Assembly: GCF_009830125.1 (NCBI RefSeq)
Contig: NZ_WUPT01000003.1
Coordinates: 1-64,000, forward strand
Direction: 5' to 3'
DNA length: 64,000 bases
DNA from: Kangsaoukella pontilimi
GTDB lineage: Bacteria > Pseudomonadota > Alphaproteobacteria > Rhodobacterales > Rhodobacteraceae
The notes beneath the pieces were generated by a model, which was not told where the DNA came from, did no database searches, and was given only the letters and a program-made list of their open reading frames with translations. Below are positions 34,094 to 43,501 of this stretch, one piece after another. How positions within the stretch are numbered: the first letter of the stretch is position 1; every line of letters begins with the position of its first letter. The translations under genes were made by a program, and so were the position numbers.

Positions 34094-34659
34094 CGGCTGT
34101 CTCCTTCGCGGTCTCCGGCGACCTGCCGCACGAGCGCGTACACCTCCTGCGGGTTCGCGAGGCCTTCGAAACCTTGCCGCTTGGTCGAGGTATCGCCGTC
34201 GCTATCGGTCACCTGTTCGAAGTGAAACCAGACAGCACCGATTCCGTTCCGCTTCTCATCATATTCGACCCGCGTACCGGGATGGATGGGAATGGTGGTC
34301 ATGTCCCGGTTCCACCAGCGGGTTGCGATGTATCCCGCCCGGTCGGACAGAGCGAAACGGACCCGCTCGTGCTTGAAGAGCTCGTGTATCCAGCTTGCCA
34401 GGCCCAGCCCGGCCCCGAGGAGAAGGAACGGCACCGAGAACGCCATCACGACAAGGCCCATGAGCGCGGCAAAAACATTGCCTGCGCCGAAGACCAGCGC
34501 CAGTCCGCTATCTGCGGCCATGATGCCACCCACCGCGAAGGGAAAGCCGAGAAGCGTCAGCAGGCTGTTGCGAACCGGGTGGTGCAGCCCCTTTGCGGGC
34601 GCACCTTCCCAAAGAAGCGTTTCGCCGGGCTCGAACCAGTCCTCCCAACGGTCGCCCAT
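34090..34659 (-). CDS. membrane protein with PH-like domain, about 189 residues
   Basis: The protein opens with WEDWFEPGETLLWEGAPAKG, a pattern seen in small bacterial membrane proteins with a PH-like domain. Two hydrophobic helices follow, then a soluble C-terminal part. No named function. The ATG at 34659 leaves one base after the pyrB stop; an alternative ATG at 34680 would overlap pyrB by 20 bases. It is coupled to the next gene by ATGA. Confidence 0.78.
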   Translation of the reverse strand: MGDRWEDWFEPGETLLWEGAPAKGLHHPVRNSLLTLLGFPFAVGGIMAADSGLALVFGAGNVFAALMGLVVMAFSVPFLLLGAGLGLASWIHELFKHERVRFALSDRAGYIATRWWNRDMTTIPIHPGTRVEYDEKRNGIGAVWFHFEQVTDSDGDTSTKRQGFEGLANPQEVYALVRQVAGDREGDSR

Positions 34660-34660
34660 A

Positions 34661-35593
34661 TCAGGCCGCCCGTCTGGCATCCACGAGGAGCTTCATCGCC
34701 GCCATGCGCACCGCGACGCCCATTTCGACCTGGTCCTGAATGACCGACCTGTTGATGTCGTCGGCAATTGTCCCGTCGATCTCGACACCCCGGTTCATCG
34801 GGCCGGGATGCATCACGATGGCGTCGTCCTTGGCAAAGGACAGCTTTTCAGCATCCAGCCCGTAGCGGTGGAAATACTCGCGCTCGGACGGAATGAAACC
34901 GCCGTCCATCCGTTCCTTCTGAAGCCTGAGCATCATCACAACGTCGGCGTCGCGCAGCCCCTCGGCCATGTTGTCGGTGACCTCGACGCCCCAGTCCGCC
35001 GCACCGGACGGCATCAGCGTGGCGGGGCCGACCAGACGGATGCGGCTTTCCATCTTGCCCAGAAGCCAGATGTTGGATCGCGCCACGCGGCTGTGGGCGA
35101 TGTCGCCGCAGATTGCGACTGTCAGGCGGTGCAGCCGCCCCTTGGCGCGCCGGATCGTCAGCGCATCCAGAAGCGCCTGCGTCGGATGTTCGTGCCGCCC
35201 GTCGCCCGCATTCAGAACCGCGCAATTCACCTTTTCGGACAAGAGCGCGGGCGCGCCGGAATTCGGGTGGCGGATCACCAGCAAATCCGGGTGCATGGCG
35301 TTGAGCGTCAGCGCCGTGTCGATCAGTGTCTCGCCCTTCTTCACCGAGGACGCGCCGACCGCCATGTTCATCACATCCGCCCCCAGCCGCTTGCCGGCCA
35401 GCTCGAAGCTCGCCTGCGTCCGGGTCGAGTTCTCGAAGAACATGTTGATCTGGGTAAGGCCCTTCAACGCGTCGGCGTGTTTCACGTCGCTGCGGTTCAG
35501 GTCGACATAGGTGTCGGCAAGGTCGAGAATCGCGGTGATCTCGTCCGGGGCAAGGTCTTCGATGCCCAAGAGGTGGCGCTGTCTCAGTGTCAT
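34661..35593 (-). CDS. pyrB: aspartate carbamoyltransferase catalytic chain
   Basis: This 310-residue enzyme joins carbamoyl phosphate and aspartate in pyrimidine synthesis. The carbamoyl-phosphate loop is FFENSTRTQ (STRT at 56-59). [13 protein letters not shown] and the C-terminal [12 protein letters not shown] are also conserved. ATG 35593 gives the usual N terminus [11 protein letters not shown]; the longer frame is antisense to the glycosylase gene. No pyrI regulatory chain is seen. The first gene of a long leftward run, it may instead pair with the inactive dihydroorotase-like protein. Confidence 0.95.
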   Translation of the reverse strand: MTLRQRHLLGIEDLAPDEITAILDLADTYVDLNRSDVKHADALKGLTQINMFFENSTRTQASFELAGKRLGADVMNMAVGASSVKKGETLIDTALTLNAMHPDLLVIRHPNSGAPALLSEKVNCAVLNAGDGRHEHPTQALLDALTIRRAKGRLHRLTVAICGDIAHSRVARSNIWLLGKMESRIRLVGPATLMPSGAADWGVEVTDNMAEGLRDADVVMMLRLQKERMDGGFIPSEREYFHRYGLDAEKLSFAKDDAIVMHPGPMNRGVEIDGTIADDINRSVIQDQVEMGVAVRMAAMKLLVDARRAA

Positions 35594-35695
35594 GCCTGCT
35601 CTATAGGCCGCGCCGCGCCTCTGGGGAAGGGCCGGCGGGTGCTGATCCCGTGAATGGGCATTGCCGCCGGGGCGGGCCGCGCCTAGCTTGGCGGC

Positions 35696-36481
35696 ATGGG
35701 ATTCTGGGAAATGAAAGCGGCGCTCGACTGGCAGGTCGCGATGGGTCTGGACGAGGCTATCGCAGACGCGCCGCTCGATCGTTTCGCCGAGAGCGAGGCG
35801 GCGGAGAAGGCCGCGACGGCCCCGAAGCCCGCCGAGGCCGCGCCCGTGGTCGCGGAGGTTGCAGGCCCGGACCCGGTCGCCGTGGCCATGGCGGCGGCTG
35901 AGGCGGCGAGCGATCTGGAAGGATTGCGCGCCGCAATGGACGCCTTCGAGTTCTGCGATCTGAAGCGCGGCGCGCGGCAGCTTGTCTTTTCCGACGGTAT
36001 CGAAGGCGCGCGCGTGATGATCGTGGGCGAGGCGCCCGGCCGGGACGAGGACCGCGAAGGCCGGCCCTTCGTCGGACGTGCCGGACAGCTTCTTGACCTG
36101 ATGTTTTCGCATATCGGCCTTTCGCGCACATCGGTGGACAAGGAACATGCGCTCTACATCACCAATGTCCTGCCCTGGCGGCCGCCGCAGAACCGCGATC
36201 CGAAACCGGACGAGGTGGCGATGATGCTGCCTTTCCTGACGCGCCATATCGAACTGTCCGACCCCGATGTGCTGATTGCCATGGGCAACCACGCCACCGG
36301 CGCCCTTCTGGGCCGGACAGGTATCACGCGCCTCAGGGGCACCTGGGCCGAGGCGATGGGCCGTCCTGTCCTGCCCATGTTCCACCCGGCCTACCTGCTC
36401 AGGAACCCCGCCGCCAAGCGCGAGGCATGGGCCGATCTTTTGGCCGTGAAAGCGCGCCTCAAAGCCGGAGCGACGCGATGA
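35696..36481 (+). CDS. family 4-like uracil-DNA glycosylase lacking most cluster cysteines
   Basis: The 261-residue protein removes uracil from DNA, judged from motif [21 protein letters not shown] (111-130) and motif [10 protein letters not shown] (His230). Family 4 enzymes hold a [4Fe-4S] cluster on four cysteines; only one cysteine (Cys87, in FEFCDLKRG) exists in the whole protein. The expected position in the V-x-CRPP-type segment is Trp161 ([11 protein letters not shown]). An Ala-rich insert (about 32-70) precedes the domain. moaB follows by ATGA overlap. Confidence 0.85.
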   Translation: MGFWEMKAALDWQVAMGLDEAIADAPLDRFAESEAAEKAATAPKPAEAAPVVAEVAGPDPVAVAMAAAEAASDLEGLRAAMDAFEFCDLKRGARQLVFSDGIEGARVMIVGEAPGRDEDREGRPFVGRAGQLLDLMFSHIGLSRTSVDKEHALYITNVLPWRPPQNRDPKPDEVAMMLPFLTRHIELSDPDVLIAMGNHATGALLGRTGITRLRGTWAEAMGRPVLPMFHPAYLLRNPAAKREAWADLLAVKARLKAGATR

Positions 36482-37020
36482 GCCGCATCGACGAAAGCAA
36501 GGAATTCATTCCCGTCCGCATAGCGGTCCTGACCGTCAGCGACACGCGCAGTCTGGCGGAAGACCGTTCGGGCGAAACTCTGGTCGCGCGGATCGAGGGG
36601 GCGGGTCATATTCTTGCGGCGCGTGATATCGTGACCGATGACCGCGAGTTGATTTCGGACAAGCTTCGCGCGTGGTGCGCGGACCCGGCTATTGACGTGG
36701 TGATCTCGACCGGTGGCACCGGCCTGACGGGTCGTGACGTGACGGTCGAGGCGCATCGCGACGTCTATGAGAAAGAGATAGACGCCTTCGGCACCGTCTT
36801 CACCCATGTCAGCATGGCCAAGATCGGCACGAGCGCCGTCCAGAGCCGCGCCTGCGGTGGTGTCGCGCAGGGCACATATCTTTTCGCGCTGCCCGGCTCG
36901 CCCGGCGCCTGCAAGGATGCGTGGGACGAAATCCTGTCTCTTCAGCTCGATTTCCGGCACCGGCCCTGCAATTTCGTCGAGATCATGCCGCGTCTGGACG
37001 AACATCTGCGCCGGAAATAA
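36478..37020 (+). CDS. moaB: molybdenum cofactor biosynthesis protein MoaB
   Basis: The 180-residue protein belongs to the MoaB/Mog family that adenylates molybdopterin during cofactor assembly. The motif [19 protein letters not shown] (about 79-97), and [17 protein letters not shown] near the end, are characteristic. ATG 36478 overlaps the glycosylase stop, ATGA. The cofactor it helps make is needed by the SoeA-like enzyme at 20386, although the genes are far apart. Confidence 0.93.
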   Translation: MSRIDESKEFIPVRIAVLTVSDTRSLAEDRSGETLVARIEGAGHILAARDIVTDDRELISDKLRAWCADPAIDVVISTGGTGLTGRDVTVEAHRDVYEKEIDAFGTVFTHVSMAKIGTSAVQSRACGGVAQGTYLFALPGSPGACKDAWDEILSLQLDFRHRPCNFVEIMPRLDEHLRRK

Positions 37021-37115
37021 CGCATCCGACCGTTCAATTGGGACGTAACAAGAGTGTTTGTGGCGTAAGTGCCGCGCACTAGGTTACTTTTGTCGGGTTT
37101 TATCGGAGTACCTTG

Positions 37116-38573
37116 ATGCGATTCCTGGGCCGGTCCCTTACCGGGTTGTTTCTGATTGCCGCCACCATCGGCCTTTTGGCCGTGGCGGGTGACCTCGTAT
37201 GGGGTGCAATCGAGGCGCGCCGCGCCGAAGAGCCGCAGTCCCGCCCGGCCCGCGAACGCGTCTTTGCCGCCCGCGTCGTGGAAATGACGCCCGAGGCGAT
37301 CCGTCCCGTTCTGTCCACGTTCGGAGAGGTGCGCGCCCGACGCGCTCTTGTCCTCAGGGCGTCCGTCGGGGGCGAAATCATCGAACTGGCCGACAATTTC
37401 GAAGAGGGTGGCGCGGTCGCTGCCGGTGACCTTCTGGCACGGATCGACCCGGCAGACGCGCAGTCCGCGCTCGATACCGCACGCACCGATCTGGCCGAGG
37501 CCGAGGCCGATCTTGCCGAGGCTGAGCGCGCCGTCATCCTTGCAGGCGATGACCTTCGCGCGGCAGAAAATCAGGCCCGTCTGCGTGCCCGCGCGCTCGA
37601 CCGGCAGAACGACCTTCTGGAACGCGGCGTGGGCAGTCAGGCCGCCGTCGAGACCGCCGAACTGGCCGTATCCTCTGCCGAGCAGGCCGTCGTCTCGCGC
37701 CGTCAGGCCGAGGCCGCAGCGGAAGCCCGTCTGGATCAGGCACGCACGGCGCTGGAGCGCCGCCGCATCACCGTGGCCGAAGCCGAGCGCCGCCTTGCCG
37801 ACACACGCATTGTCGCCGGATTTTCCGGCGTTCTTTCGGATGTGCAGGTGGTCGAAGGCGGGCTTGTCACCGCGAACGAACGTCTGGCCGATCTGATCGA
37901 CCCGGACGATCTGGAAGTCGCCTTTCGCGTCTCGACCTCGCAATATGCCCGTCTTCTGACCGATGGCGGCCGCCTGATCGGGGCCGAGATCACGGCGGCG
38001 ATCGATGTGCTCGGTTTCGTCATCGAGGCGAAAGGCGTCATCAGCCGGGAAAGCGCAGTCGTCGGCGACGGTCAGACCGGGCGGCTTCTCTTCGCCCGTC
38101 TCGACAACCCCGTGGGCTTCCGCCCCGGCGATTTCGTTTCGGTTAAAATTCAGGAACCCGAACTGACCGATGTCGTGCGGCTGCCCGCCTCGTCCGTGGA
38201 CGCCGCCGAGACCGTGCTGGTCGTGGGCGAGGAAGAGCGGCTGGAGGTTGCGGGCGTGACAGTCCTGCGCCGGGAAGGGAATGACATTATCGTGCGGGCA
38301 CCTGACCTTACGGGGCGGGAAATCGTGGCAGAGCGGACGCCGCTTCTGGGTGCCGGTATCCGTGTGCGCCCTGTCCGCCCGGGCGGGGAAGAGGTCGCAC
38401 CGGCCGCACCCGAGACGGTGACGCTCGATCCCGACCGCCGTGCGCGGCTGGTGGCATTCGTCGAAGCCTCCCGCATGCCTGCCGAGGTGAAGGAGCGCGT
38501 TCTGGCGCAGCTGCAGCAGGACAGTGTACCTGCCGGCGTCATCGAGCGGATCGAATCGAGGATGGGCGGATGA
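37116..38573 (+). CDS. RND efflux periplasmic adaptor protein
   Basis: The 485-residue membrane-fusion protein has an N-terminal anchor helix (about 9-27), a lipoyl/barrel-sandwich half (LRASVGGEIIELADNFEEGG), a long alpha-helical hairpin (about 105-220), and the second half with RIVAGFSGVLSDVQVVEGGLV. It links the RND pump to an outer-membrane channel. ATG 37116 is preferred to the adjacent TTG at 37113. The pump gene starts 36 bases downstream. The cargo is unknown. Confidence 0.9.
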   Translation: MRFLGRSLTGLFLIAATIGLLAVAGDLVWGAIEARRAEEPQSRPARERVFAARVVEMTPEAIRPVLSTFGEVRARRALVLRASVGGEIIELADNFEEGGAVAAGDLLARIDPADAQSALDTARTDLAEAEADLAEAERAVILAGDDLRAAENQARLRARALDRQNDLLERGVGSQAAVETAELAVSSAEQAVVSRRQAEAAAEARLDQARTALERRRITVAEAERRLADTRIVAGFSGVLSDVQVVEGGLVTANERLADLIDPDDLEVAFRVSTSQYARLLTDGGRLIGAEITAAIDVLGFVIEAKGVISRESAVVGDGQTGRLLFARLDNPVGFRPGDFVSVKIQEPELTDVVRLPASSVDAAETVLVVGEEERLEVAGVTVLRREGNDIIVRAPDLTGREIVAERTPLLGAGIRVRPVRPGGEEVAPAAPETVTLDPDRRARLVAFVEASRMPAEVKERVLAQLQQDSVPAGVIERIESRMGG

Positions 38574-38609
38574 CCCCGCTCCGCCATACCCGCACGAAGG
38601 GTGTTACCG

Positions 38610-41600
38610 ATGGCGCGTAACCTTGGTGGCCCGGCAGGCGGTATCCTCTCGTACTTCACCCGGCATCGGACGGCGGCCAACCTTCTGCTGCTCGTCCTGA
38701 TTGTTACCGGCCTTTACACGATCCCGCAGATGCGGGCGCAGTTTTTTCCCGATGTCGTCTCGGATGACGTCACCATCAGCGTGACGTGGGACGGCGCCGG
38801 TGCCGACGACGTGGACACCGCCATCGTGCAGGTGCTTGAAGCCGAGCTTCAGACGGTTGCCGGCGTGGTCGAGACCTCGGCCCGCTCGACCGAAGGAAGC
38901 GCGCGCATCAGCCTCGAATTCGAGCCGGGCTATGACATGGTGCAGGCCGCCGACGACGTGTCGACGGCGCTCGATTCGGTGACGAACCTGCCTGACGGTG
39001 CGGAAGACCCCGAGATCATTCAGGGCCGCTGGTCCGACCGGGTCACCGATGTCGTCATCACCGGACCCGTGGGCGTCGATCAGCTTGCCAATTTCTCGGA
39101 CGAGTTCACGCAGCGCCTGTTTGCGCGCGGGATCACCCAGACCACGATCCGGGGCCTTGCCGCGCCGGAAACAATCGTCGAGGTGACCTCGCTCGACCTG
39201 ATCCGCAACGACATCACCATGCGCCAGATCGCCGACGCCATCGCGGCCGAGGTCGAGGCCGACCCCGCAGGTGACGTCTCGGGTGCCGGTCGCGTCCGGA
39301 GTGGCACCGCAAAGCGCAGCGCGGCGGAAATCTCCGACATTGTCCTCCGCTCCGAGGATGACGGCACGCAACTGACCGTGGGTGAGGTGGCGAGCGTCAG
39401 GGTCGAGGGCGTCGACCGCGACCGCGCCTATTTCGTCGGTCCCAACCCCGCCATTTCGATCCGCGTCGACCGTTCGTCCACGGGCGACGCGATCCGTATG
39501 CAGGCGGTGGTGGAAGAGGTCGCCGCCGAGATGGAGCTGACGCTGCCCGAGGGCGTCCGCATCGACCTTATCCGGACACTTGCGGAATCGATCACCGGGC
39601 GCCTGAACATCCTTCTGGACAACGGGCTGATGGGGCTGGGTCTTGTGGTGATGCTGCTCTTTCTGTTCCTGAACGCGCGCACGGCGTTCTGGGTCGCAGC
39701 CGGCATTCCGGTGGCCATGATAGCCGCCGTCACGATCATGTATTTCGCCGGGCTGACCATCAACATGATATCGCTTTTCGCGCTGATCATCACGCTTGGC
39801 ATCGTGGTGGATGACGCCATCGTTGTAGGCGAGCACGCCGATTTCCGGGCCCGGCGCCTTGGCGAAGACCCCACAACCGCCGCCGAAAACGCCGCCCGGC
39901 GCATGTTCACCCCGGTCTTCTCGGCAACTGTTACGACGGTCATCGCTTTCTTCGCCCTCGTGGCGATCGGCGGGCGCTTCGGGGACCTGATCGCTGATAT
40001 CCCCTTCACCGTGATCGTGGTGCTGATCGCGTCGCTGGTCGAATGCTTCCTGATCCTGCCCAACCACATGAAACACGCGCTTCACCACACGGCGCGGGAA
40101 CACTGGTACGACTGGCCGTCACGTCAGGTGAACAAGGGCTTTCGCTGGGTGCGCGACACCGCCTTCCGGCCCCTGATCCGGGGCGTGATCTGGGCACGTT
40201 ACCCTGTCGCCGCCGCAGCGATCGCGCTTCTGGCCAGCCAGCTTGCGCTCTTCATCCGGGGCGATGTGCAATGGCGCTTCTTCAATGCGCCCGAGCAGTC
40301 CTCGGTCACGGGGAACTTCGCCATGGTGCCGGGCGCCACGCGCGAAGATACTTTCGAAGTCATGCGCGCGCTTCAGGCCACAGTCGAGGAGCTTGGCGCC
40401 GAATACGAGGCCGAGCACGGGCGGAACCCTGTCGCCTATGCGCTGGCCGAGATCGGCGGAAACACGGGCCGTGGCCTCGCCGGGGCCGAGACCAAGGAGA
40501 CATTCCAGCTTGGGTCCATCGCCATCGAACTGATCGAGGCCGACCTCCGCCCCTATTCCAGCTTTGCCTTCGTGGCCGACCTGCAGGAACGCATGCCGCA
40601 ACATCCGCTGGTCGAGACGATCAGCTTCCGCGGCTGGAGGAGTGGGCCGGGCGGTGACGCCATCGACATCGAACTGTCGGGCGCGTCATCGCAGCGCCTG
40701 AAAGAGGCCGCGGAAGCGCTCAAGACCGAACTGGCCCGCTATGGCGAGGTCTCGGCGCTTGAAGACAACATGGCCTATGACAAGGAAGAGCTGATCCTTG
40801 AGCTGACGCCGCAGGGGCAGGCTCTTGGGCTGACACCTGATGCGCTTGGCCAGACCCTGCGCGCGCGCCTGAACGGGATCGAGGCAGCGACCTATCCTGA
40901 CGGGCCGCGCTCGGCCGCGATCCGTGTCGAGCTTCCGGCGGGCGAGCTGACGGCTGACTTTCTGGACAAGCTCCTGATCCGCACCACCGGCGCGGACGGC
41001 GTCAGCTATGCGCCCCTTGGCGATATCGTATCGGTCGAGCGGCAGACCGGCTTCTCCACCATCCGGCGCGAGAATGGCATCCGCGTGGTGTCTGTCACGG
41101 GCGATCTGAGCGAGGACGACCCGGCCCGCGCCGAAGAGATCTCGACGGAAATCCGCGAAGTCATCCTGCCCCGGCTTGAAGAGAATTTCGGCATCTCGAC
41201 CTTCATGTCCGGCCTTGCCGAGGACGAGCGGAATTTCCTCGCTGACGCGCAGACCGGTCTGATCCTTTGCCTTGTCGGCATCTTCCTGACACTGGCCTGG
41301 GTCTTTGCAAGTTGGAGCCGCCCGGCGGTGGTCATGGCGATCATCCCCTTCGGCCTTGTGGGCGCGATCTGGGGGCATTTCATCTGGGACGTGCCGCTTT
41401 CGATGTTCTCGGTCGTGGGGCTGATCGGCATGGTGGGCATCATCATTAACGACTCCATCGTGCTGGTGACGACCATCGACGAATACGCCGAGGAGCGCGG
41501 GTTGATTCCCGCCATCGTCGACGGCACGGCGGACCGCCTGCGCCCCGTCCTGCTGACAACGCTGACAACGGTCCTCGGGCTCGCGCCGCTTCTCTACGAG

Positions 41601-41984
41601 ACATCCAGCCAGGCGCAGTTCCTGAAACCCACGGTCATCACGCTGGTCTACGGACTTGGCTTCGGGATGCTGCTGGTCTTGCTCGTGGTCCCCGCGCTTC
41701 TGGCCATCGGGTTCGACCTGGGCCGGTCGTTCCGCGCAGCGCGGCGCGGTTTCTCTGGCCGGGCAGGAGGGCTGAGGGCGACGCTTGCGGGGACCGGTGC
41801 CGCACTCACGGCGTGGTTCGCCGCAACGCTTGGCTCGGAAATCTTGGCCGGGCAGATGCCGGGACCCCTTGGCGCAGTTTCTGGCAACGGCGCAGCCTTC
41901 GGCCTGTTCCTGGCAGGGACGCTGGTCATTCTGGCAGTAGTACGGATCGCCGCAGGTTTCTCGGCAGGACGCCGGGCGGCCTAG
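38610..41984 (+). CDS. RND-family inner-membrane efflux pump
   Basis: The 1124-residue pump has the RND layout: a first helix (about 20-37), a large periplasmic loop, helices 2-6, a second loop, and helices 8-12. The proton-relay region includes ITLGIVVDDAIVVGEHADF in the fourth helix, with the Asp-Asp pair, and the second half carries LIGMVGIIINDSIVLVTTID. It is the exporter partner of the upstream adaptor. ATG 38610 is chosen over an upstream GTG at 38601. The substrate cannot be inferred; no outer-membrane channel gene is nearby. Confidence 0.93.
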   Translation: MARNLGGPAGGILSYFTRHRTAANLLLLVLIVTGLYTIPQMRAQFFPDVVSDDVTISVTWDGAGADDVDTAIVQVLEAELQTVAGVVETSARSTEGSARISLEFEPGYDMVQAADDVSTALDSVTNLPDGAEDPEIIQGRWSDRVTDVVITGPVGVDQLANFSDEFTQRLFARGITQTTIRGLAAPETIVEVTSLDLIRNDITMRQIADAIAAEVEADPAGDVSGAGRVRSGTAKRSAAEISDIVLRSEDDGTQLTVGEVASVRVEGVDRDRAYFVGPNPAISIRVDRSSTGDAIRMQAVVEEVAAEMELTLPEGVRIDLIRTLAESITGRLNILLDNGLMGLGLVVMLLFLFLNARTAFWVAAGIPVAMIAAVTIMYFAGLTINMISLFALIITLGIVVDDAIVVGEHADFRARRLGEDPTTAAENAARRMFTPVFSATVTTVIAFFALVAIGGRFGDLIADIPFTVIVVLIASLVECFLILPNHMKHALHHTAREHWYDWPSRQVNKGFRWVRDTAFRPLIRGVIWARYPVAAAAIALLASQLALFIRGDVQWRFFNAPEQSSVTGNFAMVPGATREDTFEVMRALQATVEELGAEYEAEHGRNPVAYALAEIGGNTGRGLAGAETKETFQLGSIAIELIEADLRPYSSFAFVADLQERMPQHPLVETISFRGWRSGPGGDAIDIELSGASSQRLKEAAEALKTELARYGEVSALEDNMAYDKEELILELTPQGQALGLTPDALGQTLRARLNGIEAATYPDGPRSAAIRVELPAGELTADFLDKLLIRTTGADGVSYAPLGDIVSVERQTGFSTIRRENGIRVVSVTGDLSEDDPARAEEISTEIREVILPRLEENFGISTFMSGLAEDERNFLADAQTGLILCLVGIFLTLAWVFASWSRPAVVMAIIPFGLVGAIWGHFIWDVPLSMFSVVGLIGMVGIIINDSIVLVTTIDEYAEERGLIPAIVDGTADRLRPVLLTTLTTVLGLAPLLYETSSQAQFLKPTVITLVYGLGFGMLLVLLVVPALLAIGFDLGRSFRAARRGFSGRAGGLRATLAGTGAALTAWFAATLGSEILAGQMPGPLGAVSGNGAAFGLFLAGTLVILAVVRIAAGFSAGRRAA

Positions 41985-41988
41985 CTGC

Positions 41989-42789
41989 CTACTGGCAGCC
42001 GGTGATCTCGACCGCGCCACCGCCGGCGAGCACGGTCACGCGGACGCTGTCGCGGGCCAGAAGGAAGGGCTTCGCCGCAGGCGGCACCATTTCCGCCACG
42101 ATATCCACGCGGTTCCCGTCACGGGTGAGCGTGGCTTCGGACACCCAGATCGTCGGATCGGGATGCTCCATCACGGCCACCTCGTCTCCGCCCATCGGTG
42201 CCATGCCCAATGTCGCGGTCACACGCATCCCGTCCGCGATCGGCTCGATCCGGCACCCCATAGGGTCCAACCCGGCCTCGTCCGCCGTTGCGGGCTTGTC
42301 GCTGAAGGCGGCTTTGATCCGGGGGTCGGGCCGCGATGCGTCGGCCGGAAGAAGGGCGCTGAGCGACACCGACACCGGGATGCAGATGTCATAGCAGACG
42401 CCCAACTCGATCTGCCCCGACAGGATGACGTCGTCGCCGGCCTTTTCGGGGGTCACTGTGAAGGGGAACATCACGCGGTCTTCATACCCGAAGGACCGCA
42501 TCCCGTTCTGAATCAGCACGCTCGGCACCGGGAACGACACGTCCAGCGCAGCAAGGTTCTTAGACCCGGACCAGTTGAAGAGCGGAGGGATTCCGCCTTC
42601 GCCCGGTGCACGCCAATAGGTCTTCCAGCCGGGGGCGAGCTGAATGTCGAGCGCGCCATGATGACGACCACCCGCATCGCGCCAGCCGGGAAGAACCTCG
42701 ATCCGTGCAACATTGTCCGGCACCTGCCCGAAGGCGGGAAGGGCGCTGGCTGCGGCCATGGCGAGGACGAGGGGGGCGAGACGGTTCAT
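41989..42789 (-). CDS. exported DsbD alpha-domain-like protein
   Basis: The 266-residue protein has a signal peptide (to about residue 21) and resembles the N-terminal periplasmic domain of thiol-disulfide transporters (DsbD/ScsB). LAPGWKTYWRAPGEGGIPP (about 51-69) and a cysteine pair Cys132/Cys136 in GVCYDICIP are typical. The membrane and thioredoxin parts of DsbD are absent, so it is a stand-alone domain that could pass electrons to periplasmic proteins. A partner is not visible here. It is convergent with the RND pump and divergent from algH. Confidence 0.82.
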   Translation of the reverse strand: MNRLAPLVLAMAAASALPAFGQVPDNVARIEVLPGWRDAGGRHHGALDIQLAPGWKTYWRAPGEGGIPPLFNWSGSKNLAALDVSFPVPSVLIQNGMRSFGYEDRVMFPFTVTPEKAGDDVILSGQIELGVCYDICIPVSVSLSALLPADASRPDPRIKAAFSDKPATADEAGLDPMGCRIEPIADGMRVTATLGMAPMGGDEVAVMEHPDPTIWVSEATLTRDGNRVDIVAEMVPPAAKPFLLARDSVRVTVLAGGGAVEITGCQ

Positions 42790-42902
42790 GGTTTTTGCAC
42801 TACGCCCGGATGCCGGGCAGAGGAAATCACATTCCGGTCACCCTGTGTGACTGTTGCAGGACGGCCCTTGATGACGCATGCCCGATGACACATCTTCAAG
42901 GC

Positions 42903-43472
42903 ATGGCCTCTGACGCTCAAACCCTGACCGGAAAACTGCTCGTCGCGATGCCGGGAATGGGTGACCCGCGCTTCGACAGAAGCGTGATATTCATGTGCTC
43001 CCATGGCGAAGACGGCGCGCTTGGCCTGATCGTGAACAAGCCGACACCCAGCCTCAGCTTTGCCGGTCTTCTTCAGCAACTCGATATCGCGGGCGGCACG
43101 ACCGAGCGGGATATCCGTGTGCATTTCGGCGGACCGGTCGAAAACGGACGGGGGTTCGTCCTGCATTCCGCGGAATACGGCGCCAATCGCTCGACGCTTC
43201 GGGTAGGTGAGGCGTTCGGCATGACCGCCACTCTGGATATCCTCGAAGACATCGCTCATGGCGGCGGTCCCGAGGACGCGATCCTGACGTTGGGATATTC
43301 GGGCTGGGGGCCGGGTCAGCTTGAGGACGAGATCCTCGCCAATGGCTGGCTGACCTGCGACGCCAGCCGCCAGATCGTCTTCGAGACCGAGGACGATGCC
43401 AAGTGGTCGGCGGCGCTCGGGTCCATCGGTGTCGATCCGCTGACGCTTTCCTCGACGGCAGGCCGCGCCTGA
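42903..43472 (+). CDS. algH: YqgE/AlgH family protein (UPF0301)
   Basis: The 189-residue protein has the AlgH motifs LLVAMPGMGDPRFDRSVIFMCSHGEDGALGLIVNKP (about 11-46) and HFGGPVENGRGFVLH. Its molecular role is unsettled; it is often linked to transcriptional or redox control. ATG 42903 has a weak AAGG before it, and an alternative ATG at 42885 would add six residues. It is convergent with the carboxypeptidase gene. Confidence 0.9.
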   Translation: MASDAQTLTGKLLVAMPGMGDPRFDRSVIFMCSHGEDGALGLIVNKPTPSLSFAGLLQQLDIAGGTTERDIRVHFGGPVENGRGFVLHSAEYGANRSTLRVGEAFGMTATLDILEDIAHGGGPEDAILTLGYSGWGPGQLEDEILANGWLTCDASRQIVFETEDDAKWSAALGSIGVDPLTLSSTAGRA

Positions 43473-43501
43473 GGCGCAGCCCCTGACACGCGCTTCGGTC
43501 G

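Noticed and set aside
37021-37115. Promoter search before the RND adaptor gene
   Set aside because: TTGTGG and TAGGTT at a 16-base spacing are too weak to report as a feature.
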